A stretch of DNA of 6,701 nucleotides from an uncultured Actinomyces sp. Its GTDB lineage: Bacteria > Actinomycetota > Actinomycetes > Actinomycetales > Actinomycetaceae. A program made the translations under genes and the position numbers. Positions 1-4,881 of this stretch are shown here, piece by piece. The notes beneath the pieces were generated by a model that was not told the origin of the DNA, did no database searches, and was given only the letters and a program-made list of their open reading frames with translations. Numbering within the stretch: the stretch's first letter is position 1; each line of letters opens with the position of its first letter. The stretch is taken from assembly GCA_945949035.1 (NCBI GenBank), contig CAMFDH010000071.1, positions 1 to 6,701 on the forward strand, read 5' to 3'.

Positions 1-1116
1 GAGATGGGGAAGGTTCAACTGTCTCGCTGGTGGAATGGCCGTGGTGAGGTCAGCGACAGAGCGAACCTGCTTCTCTGGGCGAGTGCTAAGTGTCGCTTGG
101 GCGCGAAGCTTGATGATTGTCCTCAGCGACGGTTGCCGTCCGTGCCGTTCGACGTACTCCGCAATGAGTCGGTTCTTCTCCTGCTCGATATGGCGAGCGC
201 GCGAGGAAAATTCCACCACTAGCTCTTCTGGAACCGTGCTGATTGCCCATGCCGGGTTTCGGTTGCGACCCATGTCTCGGGTCTCCCACTCGACGCCGAA
301 GGTGCGAGTGAGGTGGTCGGCGAATACTGCCTCGTGTAGTTCAGATAGTGCGACTGTTGCGGCGTGGAGAGGGCGTCCGTCAAGGGAACGCCATTTCTCG
401 TCGTGCGCAGTCTGCACTTTGTTCGAGATGACGACGTGCGTGTGGAGGTGTGGATCGCCGGCACGGGAGTCGTAATGATCGAATGCGGTGGCAATCAGTC
501 CTGTTACGTCGACTTGCGCGACAGCCCCGTTGCGGCCGGTTGCACCGACACGGGTTGCAGCAACCTCGCGTTCTATGAACGCAATCATCTCTGCAACCGC
601 TGCATGGTGTGCGTCCGCAATCAATGATTGCGTCCCCGCATCCGATACCGCCCAGAGCACGGATGCGGACTTCGGGATCGAGAAGGTGAAGTCGAACCCT
701 GCAACAGCCCTTCGCGTGCCTCTCGCCGCTTCTTCCTCCTCAATCACAGCGACCGCCTCTGCTCGTTCCATTGGGCCGAGCCCGGAGTCAAGGGCAGCAG
801 TGCGTTTTTGGATGCGTTCTGTCGGAGCTGGATAGTTCCGGTACGCACTACCTAGAGCGTCACCGGTCACGGGATCATGCCCCATCCCGACCAAGAGTTG
901 AAGCTGAGTCTCGGTGACCTGATCGCCCACCTTAATCGCACTTCCCCCAAGGGCAGCCACGGCAGAGCCAAGCCAGCGACCGGGCGGACTGCCCTTCTCC
1001 GCGTAGTAGCGGGTCAATGGGGTCGACAGGTCACGATCACCATCCCCGGAAGCAACCGTACGCAGCAGGTACTTGTAGCCATCGCCGGCGGACATCACCC
1101 GCATCGAAACTGTCAC
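1..1116 (-). CDS. MobF/TrwC-family relaxase, N-terminal part (runs off left edge)
   Basis: This is the conjugative relaxase domain that nicks oriT and stays covalently bound to the transferred strand. I translated the minus strand directly: 372 codons are open from GTG 1116 to the window edge, and the gene continues beyond it. Visible features are an N-terminal SMRVMSAGDGYKYLLRTV segment, a catalytic tyrosine pair in TRYYAEKGSPPGRWLG (Tyr37/Tyr38), the FDFTFSIPKSAS segment near residues 141-152, and the metal-binding histidine triad in GDPHLHTHVVISN (His223, His225, His227). All are hallmarks of TrwC/MobF relaxases. Members of this family usually carry a C-terminal TraA/RecD-like helicase, which would lie outside the window. 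The start is GTG 1116, about 9 nt after AAGGA. GTG 1119 (6 nt) and in-frame ATG 1104 or 1095 are alternatives, and the frame stays open further upstream. The gene is divergent from dcm, and the region between them holds candidate oriT repeats. No frameshift is seen. Family assignment is very secure; exact start moderate. Confidence 0.95.
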   Translation of the reverse strand, partial: MTVSMRVMSAGDGYKYLLRTVASGDGDRDLSTPLTRYYAEKGSPPGRWLGSAVAALGGSAIKVGDQVTETQLQLLVGMGHDPVTGDALGSAYRNYPAPTERIQKRTAALDSGLGPMERAEAVAVIEEEEAARGTRRAVAGFDFTFSIPKSASVLWAVSDAGTQSLIADAHHAAVAEMIAFIEREVAATRVGATGRNGAVAQVDVTGLIATAFDHYDSRAGDPHLHTHVVISNKVQTAHDEKWRSLDGRPLHAATVALSELHEAVFADHLTRTFGVEWETRDMGRNRNPAWAISTVPEELVVEFSSRARHIEQEKNRLIAEYVERHGRQPSLRTIIKLRAQATLSTRPEKQVRSVADLTTAIPPARQLNLPHL

Positions 1117-1175
1117 CACACACCGTCCTTCGTTCGAGAACGAGGTAGGTGTCATCACCCTCCCACAGCACACCC

Positions 1176-1203
1176 TCCGGCACCCGGCTAATCGGGTGCC
1201 GGA
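1176..1203. repeat. Perfect 11-bp inverted repeat, 6-nt loop; candidate oriT hairpin
   Basis: Arms TCCGGCACCCG (1176-1186) and CGGGTGCCGGA (1193-1203) flank the loop GCTAAT. It lies 60 bp upstream of the relaxase start, where the oriT hairpin of a MobF system is often found. There is no U-run on either strand beside it, so an intrinsic terminator is less likely. The nic site cannot be placed from sequence alone. The repeat is certain; the oriT role is inference. Confidence 0.6.
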
Positions 1204-1208
1204 CCTCG

Positions 1209-1349
1209 CTTGCAAGACGCGTGACAACCCGTTCGAGCGAACCGTGAGAGGTCGGAGACGCTACGCGTCGACGGCGGCTAGCGCGAGATGCGAGGCATCG
1301 ACTGAGTGGCGGCGTGCTGGGGTGGTTCGTGCACCTGGTGAGTGACCAG
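1209..1349. repeat. Cluster of five short inverted repeats between relaxase and dcm
   Basis: Five small dyads follow the 11-bp hairpin: CTTGCAAG (1209-1216), GTTCG-AG-CGAAC (1231-1242), GACGC-TAC-GCGTC (1257-1269), GATGC-GAG-GCATC (1287-1299) and CTGGT-GAGTG-ACCAG (1335-1349). Their density in about 140 bp of non-coding DNA suggests an oriT accessory-protein binding region or operators for the two divergent genes. I see no convincing -35/-10 pair here. Single 5-bp dyads are common by chance in GC-rich DNA, so the signal is the clustering. With the 11-bp hairpin this describes essentially all of the 282-bp gap. Confidence 0.4.
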
Positions 1350-1385
1350 CTCGGAGCAACAGCAAAGCTCCGGAGTCACCGTTAC

Positions 1386-1391
1386 AGGAGG
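1386..1391 (+). promoter_or_regulatory. Shine-Dalgarno deciding the dcm start
   Basis: AGGAGG lies 7 nt before GTG 1399. It favours GTG 1399 over the in-frame upstream GTG 1342, which has no comparable site and would add 19 low-complexity residues. Confidence 0.85.
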
Positions 1392-1398
1392 TTTCCCA

Positions 1399-2505
1399 GT
1401 GGCTACTCAGACCCCGACCGACCGGACCACACCGCTACGGCTCGGATCGCTGTTCTCGGGCTACGGGGGACTTGATCTTGCGGTCGAGGAAGCCTTCGAC
1501 GCATGCACGGTCTGGTTCTCCGAAATCAACCAACCCGTCGCCCGCGTCTTCTCCCACCACTGGCCAGATGCCCCGAACCTCGGCGACATCACTGCGATCA
1601 ACTGGGGTACCGTTCCACCGATAGACATACTCTGCGGCGGGTTTCCCTGCCAGGACATATCGACTGTGGGGAAAATGGCCGGCCTGAAACCCGGCACTCG
1701 CTCCGGCTTGTGGGCGCACATGGCAGCGGCGATCGACGTACTGCAACCCGAGTGGGTTGTGATTGAGAACGTCCGCGGACTGCTCTCCGCAGACGCAATC
1801 CGCGCAGGCAACGAAGGAGACAAGAATGAGCAACGCAACCCCGAACATGCAAACCCAGAAGCCGCTACCTCTCGCGGTATGGAACGCGACCCGTGGCATC
1901 TGGGAGAAACCGCAGCTCGACCTCTTCGGGCAGCAGGAGCAGTTCTGGGAGACCTGGCCGACCTCCGGTATGACGCGCAATGGATCGGTCTTCCCGCTTC
2001 CGCCATCGGTGCACCGCACCCTCGCTACCGAGTCTTCATCCTCGCCCGTCGCACTGTTCCGGACCCCGCTCGCCTCGGACGTCTCCCGAGGCGGAGAGAG
2101 TCTGCAGCAGGTGAAGGCGCGTCGTGGGACCATCGCGCTTTCACACCAGATCATCGACTTCGCCCTCCACGGACCGCATGGCTCACCGAACAAGAACAAC
2201 GACTCCGAGACTCTGTGTTCACTGATCGACGCGCTGCTCGACGATGGGGACGCTACGCCGACGCCATCACTCGCTGGGAACGCGTCACAGGACGCCAAGC
2301 TCCGTCACCTGAACTCCTGACGAAGAAGGCTGGACCTCGCCCGGCACCGGAGTTCGTCGAATGGCTGATGGGGCTTCCCACAGGCTGGGTGACAGCTGAA
2401 CCCCATGGGCTTACACTAAACCAGCAGACCGCTGTTCTCGGCAACGGAGTTCTTCCGGTACAAGCTCTCTATGCACTTCGCGCGTTCTTTAGCAATATCG
2501 GGTAG
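1399..2505 (+). CDS. Solitary C5 cytosine-specific DNA methyltransferase
   Basis: The product (368 aa from GTG 1399) transfers a methyl group from S-adenosylmethionine to carbon 5 of cytosine in duplex DNA. Conserved blocks appear in order: motif I LGSLFSGYGGLDLA (about residues 15-28), motif II FSEIN, motif IV GGFPCQDIS with catalytic Cys84, motif VI ENV (123-125), motif VIII GAPHPRYRVF (204-213), a C-terminal FVEWLMGLPTGWVT block, and motif X LGNGV near residue 347. The target sequence cannot be read. No restriction endonuclease is adjacent, so self-protection against host restriction is a likely role (inference). Residues about 215-290, where the target-recognition region is expected, are rich in Arg and Pro. 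That part, together with motif VIII, shares its DNA with a nested +1-frame gene. From about 1826 to 2320 the GC-rich third-position signal belongs to the nested frame rather than this one. The gene converges on the ABC-F gene with a 124-bp gap. Family assignment is secure. Confidence 0.95.
   Translation: MATQTPTDRTTPLRLGSLFSGYGGLDLAVEEAFDACTVWFSEINQPVARVFSHHWPDAPNLGDITAINWGTVPPIDILCGGFPCQDISTVGKMAGLKPGTRSGLWAHMAAAIDVLQPEWVVIENVRGLLSADAIRAGNEGDKNEQRNPEHANPEAATSRGMERDPWHLGETAARPLRAAGAVLGDLADLRYDAQWIGLPASAIGAPHPRYRVFILARRTVPDPARLGRLPRRRESAAGEGASWDHRAFTPDHRLRPPRTAWLTEQEQRLRDSVFTDRRAARRWGRYADAITRWERVTGRQAPSPELLTKKAGPRPAPEFVEWLMGLPTGWVTAEPHGLTLNQQTAVLGNGVLPVQALYALRAFFSNIG
1813..1820 (+). promoter_or_regulatory. 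Internal Shine-Dalgarno for the nested gene
   Basis: GAAGGAGA lies inside the dcm coding region, 5-6 nt before ATG 1826. It is the strongest SD-ATG pair within dcm and fixes the start of the overlapping gene. Confidence 0.7.
1826..2320 (+). CDS. Nested +1-frame gene inside dcm; DLFG/TWPTSGMTRNG-motif protein, unknown function
   Basis: This 164-aa frame lies entirely within the methyltransferase gene. Three things support it: a strong SD (GAAGGAG) at good spacing; roughly 78% G or C at its third codon positions by hand count, whereas the dcm frame's third positions here are this frame's less biased second positions; and a plausible protein with few Arg/Pro runs. The N-terminal part holds VWNATRGIW (about residues 18-26), DLFG (32-35) and TWPTSGMTRNG (43-53), followed by an LFRTPLASD block. 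I recall this W-P-x-S-G-M-x-R-x-G and TP-x-x-SD pattern from proteins encoded with, or fused into, C5 methyltransferases of actinobacterial phages and plasmids, but no function is known to me. No signal peptide or membrane segment is evident, and the C-terminal third is Asp-rich. A methyltransferase partner or specificity component is possible. The alternative is a remnant of a methyltransferase segment that has changed frame. Upstream in-frame ATG 1763 lacks an SD. Confidence 0.65.
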   Translation: MSNATPNMQTQKPLPLAVWNATRGIWEKPQLDLFGQQEQFWETWPTSGMTRNGSVFPLPPSVHRTLATESSSSPVALFRTPLASDVSRGGESLQQVKARRGTIALSHQIIDFALHGPHGSPNKNNDSETLCSLIDALLDDGDATPTPSLAGNASQDAKLRHLNS

Positions 2506-2515
2506 ACATCAGTCG

Positions 2516-2552
2516 AGGGGCACTCCGCCTGAGACAGACGGCGACTGCCCCT
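2516..2552. terminator. Candidate hairpin between convergent dcm and ABC-F genes
   Basis: AGGGGCA (2516-2522) pairs with TGCCCCT (2546-2552). An inner CGCC/GGCG pairing is possible. It begins 11 nt after the dcm stop and lies between two converging genes, where a shared terminator is expected. There is no T-run on either side, so efficiency is uncertain. Confidence 0.4.
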
Positions 2553-2620
2553 GAGAACGACGTCACGCCACCGGAAGTGAGGGGCCCGTCTGCCAATTCA
2601 CGCGGCATCCTTCGGAAGTC

Positions 2621-2641
2621 ATTCAACACTCAACATTCAAC
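2621..2641. repeat. Three 7-bp tandem repeats across the ABC-F stop codon
   Basis: The units are ATTCAAC, ACTCAAC and ATTCAAC. The ABC-F stop (complement of 2630-2632) lies inside the array, so the last residues of that protein are specified by the repeat. This may reflect replication slippage; a role is not evident. Confidence 0.6.
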
Positions 2642-4363
2642 GCTCGCTATGCCGCCGAGGTCAACATGAACTCTTTGCACACTGCCTCTTGCCAGCACTT
2701 TTTCTTGCCATCGCCGATCGTGTGTAACGGTGAGGACTGCCCCTGGGTAATCGCGTAGCGCGTCTTCCATTTGCTCGACAAGTTCCGGTGAAAGGTGGTT
2801 CGTGGGTTCGTCGAGGAACAAAATATCACTGGGCGCGGACACCGCAACGGCGACTTCCATGCGTCGACGTTGCCCAACGGACAACTTGTTCATCTGTAGT
2901 TCCAGGTCACGTGGCGAGAAGAGCCCCAGTGCGAGAAGCGTTTCTGCTGCGTCCCCCGCATAGGAGTGTGTTGCCTCGGCAAACGCTTCCAAAAGGGTGC
3001 TTCCGATCTCGCCCGCGGGTTCCTGCCGGAGCCATGCTATGCGAAGGTCGGGTGTCCCCCATATCTCGCCTTCTTGCAGGGGGAACTCGCCGGCAAGCGC
3101 GCGCAGGAGCGTGGTCTTCCCCGCTCCGTTTGGTCCCGCGATGAGCCAACGGTCGCCCTCGTGAACTTCGAGCGAGTCGAGCAGCAGCCCCGGTTGTCCG
3201 ATGCTCGCCCTGTTGCGTAGCGAATGCGCGGCTAGGAGTAGTGTTTGCTCGGGCATCGCGTCGGGGTCCTGGACGAGCGACCGGTTTGTGAAGGCGGGCG
3301 AAAAGCTCAGAAGGTCTGCGGGTCTTGACACTGGGTCTGCGTGCAATCGTGCCACGCGTTCCTTGGCTTGCCTGACTCTTCCTGTCGCGCCGTGGTCGCT
3401 GCTTCGAGCCCGGAAAGCACCGTGACCAAAGCTAGCTCTCTCTTGCTTGCGCGGAATTGCAGTGAGGCGGAACGAGTTCGAGGCCAACAATGCCTCACTC
3501 CGAGAGAGTTCCTGCCGCCACGTCTCGTACTGAGTGAGGAGGCGCTGTCGCTCTGTGTCGCGCGCGGCAAGGTATCCCGCGTAACCGTTGCCATACCTCC
3601 GGAGTTCCCCATCTTCCACGGCGACAATTTCTGTTGCTACTCGGTCGAGAAACGCCCGATCGTGAGTCACGACGACAAGCGCACCTCGATGTTCCGAGAG
3701 TCTCTCCTCTAACCATGCCACGCCCTTTTCGTCGAGGTCGTTCGTGGGTTCGTCGAGGAGGATCAAGTCCGATTGAGAGGACAGCGCCGCCGCGAGCGCT
3801 AGTCGCGTACGCTCGCCGCCGGATAGTGAACCCACGAGACGGGTGCGATCCAAACCTTCAAGGGAGAGTTGGTTGAGTGCAGCGTCGATTCTCTGGTCAA
3901 CGCCGTACCCGTCTCTGGCCTCAAATTGATCTGTTAGTTCAGCCAGGTTGTTGAGGAGAGCAGGAAGTTCGGATTCAGCAGCATCCGCAATGCTATCGCT
4001 GATGTGCTGCATTGCCGCCTCGATCTCTCGAACCTCGACTAGCAACTCGTCTAGTGCGTTGGAGATCGTGGCTTCGGGTGGAAAGTGAGGTTGCTGCTCG
4101 GCAAGGACGAAGCCACCTGGAAGCTCGACGGTGCGCTCACCGGATTCCAGGGAAACGATTCCGGCGAGAACCTGCAGGAGGGTCGATTTTCCGGCGCCGT
4201 TGTCCCCGATGACCGCGAGTCGTTCGTGAGCCCCGACGCTGATATCGATGTTTCGGAACACCACATGGTCGGCGAAACGGACGGTGCCGTTCCGGATTGA
4301 GCAAATACGGTGATGGGTTTTAGTGGCACTCGTGTGCAGGTTGAACGGTGTTGAACGGGGCAA
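2630..4363 (-). CDS. Antibiotic-resistance-type ABC-F ATPase (ribosome protection)
   Basis: ABC-F proteins have two ATPase domains and no membrane segments. Resistance members bind the ribosomal E site and displace macrolides, lincosamides or similar drugs. From TTG 4363 the product is 577 aa. Domain 1 has Walker A GDNGAGKST (about 53-61), signature LSGGER (180-185) and LLDEPTN (about 203-208). The interdomain linker follows, with conserved-looking IPRKQ, FGHGAFRAR and QAKERVARL. Domain 2 has Walker A GPNGAGKTT (about 410-418), the variant signature LSVGQRRR (about 494) and LDEPTNHLS (about 518). The DGYG-x-D-x-R-x-DAAL block and the LVEQMEDALRDYPG/VTHDRR C-terminus resemble the TlrC/OleB/SrmB proteins of macrolide producers. 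A longer ATG 4441 start would add a Pro-rich stretch overlapping leader hairpins. TTG 4363 has SD AGAGGAG at 6 nt and gives a normal N-terminus. The gene is divergent from erm and preceded by a roughly 186-nt structured leader. Substrate specificity is not readable. Confidence 0.93.
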   Translation of the reverse strand: MPRSTPFNLHTSATKTHHRICSIRNGTVRFADHVVFRNIDISVGAHERLAVIGDNGAGKSTLLQVLAGIVSLESGERTVELPGGFVLAEQQPHFPPEATISNALDELLVEVREIEAAMQHISDSIADAAESELPALLNNLAELTDQFEARDGYGVDQRIDAALNQLSLEGLDRTRLVGSLSGGERTRLALAAALSSQSDLILLDEPTNDLDEKGVAWLEERLSEHRGALVVVTHDRAFLDRVATEIVAVEDGELRRYGNGYAGYLAARDTERQRLLTQYETWRQELSRSEALLASNSFRLTAIPRKQERASFGHGAFRARSSDHGATGRVRQAKERVARLHADPVSRPADLLSFSPAFTNRSLVQDPDAMPEQTLLLAAHSLRNRASIGQPGLLLDSLEVHEGDRWLIAGPNGAGKTTLLRALAGEFPLQEGEIWGTPDLRIAWLRQEPAGEIGSTLLEAFAEATHSYAGDAAETLLALGLFSPRDLELQMNKLSVGQRRRMEVAVAVSAPSDILFLDEPTNHLSPELVEQMEDALRDYPGAVLTVTHDRRWQEKVLARGSVQRVHVDLGGIASVEC

Positions 4364-4369
4364 AGCGAA

Positions 4370-4376
4370 CTCCTCT
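4370..4376 (-). promoter_or_regulatory. Shine-Dalgarno for ABC-F TTG start
   Basis: On the minus strand AGAGGAG precedes TTG 4363 by 6 nt. It is the best ribosome binding site near the 5' end of the reading frame, and it lies just downstream of leader segments that can pair with each other. Confidence 0.65.
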
Positions 4377-4385
4377 GCGCGACCG

Positions 4386-4529
4386 GCAGGCGGGAACACC
4401 AGCAGAATCGCAACAGGTGCGACTCGAAAACGGAGTCGCACGGTGTACGGGAACCTCGCGCCTGCAACGTACTACCGCCCGGCGCGCATAGGACCCACCA
4501 CGGAGAGAGCTCAACGCGGCGTCCCGTAC
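4386..4529 (-). promoter_or_regulatory. Structured leader of ABC-F mRNA, probable attenuator
   Basis: Reading the minus strand after the MGALIL stop, several complementary segments appear. GTACGGGA (4529-4522), starting in the leader stop codon, pairs with TCCCGTAC (4452-4445), 8 bp. GTGCGACTC (4441-4433) and GAGTCGCAC (4425-4417) form a perfect 9-bp hairpin with a 7-nt loop. GCAGGCG (4465-4459) can pair with CGCCTGC (4392-4386), just upstream of the ABC-F SD. A ribosome stalled on the leader peptide would cover 4529-4522 and change the folding. A five-codon ORF (ATG 4489 to TAG 4472, MRAGR) lies in between, with a weak GGTGGG site. There is no U-run, so translational control is more likely than termination. 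Confidence 0.5.
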
Positions 4530-4549
4530 TAAAGAATCAGCGCACCCAT
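4529..4549 (-). CDS. Leader peptide MGALIL ahead of ABC-F gene
   Basis: A six-residue ORF (MGALIL, then TAG) starts exactly 7 nt after a perfect TATAAT. The transcript should therefore begin at or next to the A of its ATG, a leaderless arrangement. The peptide shares M-G-x-L-I-hydrophobic with the leader upstream of the divergent erm gene. Its stop codon overlaps the first base of an 8-bp pairing segment of the leader RNA. By analogy with MsrD and Erm leaders it may stall ribosomes when a macrolide is bound. Length and position fit a regulatory peptide; no transcript data are available. Confidence 0.6.
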   Translation of the reverse strand: MGALIL

Positions 4550-4556
4550 GGCGCAA

Positions 4557-4585
4557 ATTATACCACGCCGGGTCGCGCGATTCAC
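4557..4585 (-). promoter_or_regulatory. Promoter for ABC-F leader, extended -10
   Basis: On the minus strand TATAAT (4562-4557) is preceded by TG and one base, giving an extended -10 motif (TGnTATAAT). The -35 candidate at 17 nt spacing is GTGAAT (4585-4580), which is weak, as is usual with an extended -10. Predicted initiation falls near 4549, at the leader ATG. Confidence 0.7.
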
Positions 4586-4640
4586 CTAGCCTAGCCCGGA
4601 AGCATGGGGAACGACGTCCGTTGACACGTCGGCCAGCGGC

Positions 4641-4669
4641 TTGGCATTCTACGGAGGGTCAAGTAGCCT
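4641..4669 (+). promoter_or_regulatory. Promoter for erm leader
   Basis: TTGGCA (4641-4646), a 17-nt spacer and TAGCCT (4664-4669) make a good actinobacterial sigma-70-type promoter (-10 pattern TAnnnT). The -10 ends 7 nt before ATG 4677, so initiation is predicted at that ATG. A second -35-like TTGACA at 4621-4626 has only a weak partner, CATTCT (4645-4650). Confidence 0.65.
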
Positions 4670-4676
4670 GACGTTT

Positions 4677-4703
4677 ATGGGAACTTTGATTTTCGCGCGC
4701 TGA
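4677..4703 (+). CDS. Leader peptide MGTLIFAR ahead of erm
   Basis: This eight-residue ORF, ending in TGA, starts 7 nt after the -10 box, so it is probably translated from a leaderless transcript. It shares M-G-[AT]-L-I-[LF] with the ABC-F leader, using different codons for Gly and Leu. The LIF core recalls the MsrD leader MYLIFM, which senses erythromycin (known family example, from memory). Codons 7 to 9 contain GCGCT (4697-4701), complementary to AGCGC (4746-4750) downstream, so the position of a stalled ribosome could affect folding. The stop overlaps the start of a second small ORF (TGATG). Confidence 0.65.
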   Translation: MGTLIFAR

Positions 4704-4738
4704 TGGCGCTCTCTGGGGATAGCGACAGTCGCTCGTAG
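4703..4738 (+). CDS. Second leader ORF MALSGDSDSRS, overlapping the first by TGATG
   Basis: ATG 4703 shares its A with the TGA of MGTLIFAR, and the frame runs 11 codons to TAG 4738. The TGATG junction would allow reinitiation after termination of the first peptide. The stop lies inside the right arm of a hairpin, so translation of this ORF would open that structure. There is no independent SD. It may be only a by-product of the sequence; confidence is low. Confidence 0.3.
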   Translation: MALSGDSDSRS

Positions 4739-4880
4739 CGACCTGAGCGCTCTCTTTTTGAACCCAGATTGTTGACGCCATCGCACGGAGTGTCCACCGC
4801 ACCCGCGCGCGCGTTCCCACCTCTTTCAGTGTTCGTTGTGACGTCGGGTGCTCCAATTCCCATGACTCTTGGAGCGCTCA
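4705..4880 (+). promoter_or_regulatory. Probable erm attenuator with alternative pairings, including SD masking
   Basis: Downstream of the leader peptide, GTCGCT-CGT-AGCGAC (4728-4742) forms a 6-bp hairpin; with one bulged base it extends to CAG/CTG (4726-4745). GGCGCT (4705-4710) can pair with AGCGC(T) (4746-4751), closing a larger stem followed by CTCTTTTT (4752-4759), which looks like an intrinsic terminator. The same downstream segment, TGAGCGCTC (4744-4752), is perfectly complementary for 9 bp to GAGCGCTCA (4872-4880), which includes most of the erm SD (GGAG, 4871-4874). Terminator formation and SD masking therefore compete for one strand, as expected of an attenuator. The stretch 4760-4860 shows no clear additional element. 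Confidence 0.55.
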
Positions 4881-4881
4881 C

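Noticed and set aside
35..835. Plus-strand frames across the left end
   Set aside because: They are shadows of the relaxase, whose minus-strand frame carries the Tyr and His motifs throughout.
1342..1398. Upstream GTG 1342 as dcm start
   Set aside because: No SD; the extra 19 residues are low-complexity and overlap a dyad. AGGAGG before GTG 1399 is far better.
4364..4441. ATG 4441 as ABC-F start
   Set aside because: It would add 26 residues unlike ABC-F N-termini, and its coding would overlap leader stems; TTG 4363 has a strong SD.
4600..4646. WhiB7-type activation of the erm promoter
   Set aside because: The AT-rich block expected just upstream of the -35 is absent; the region is GC-rich.
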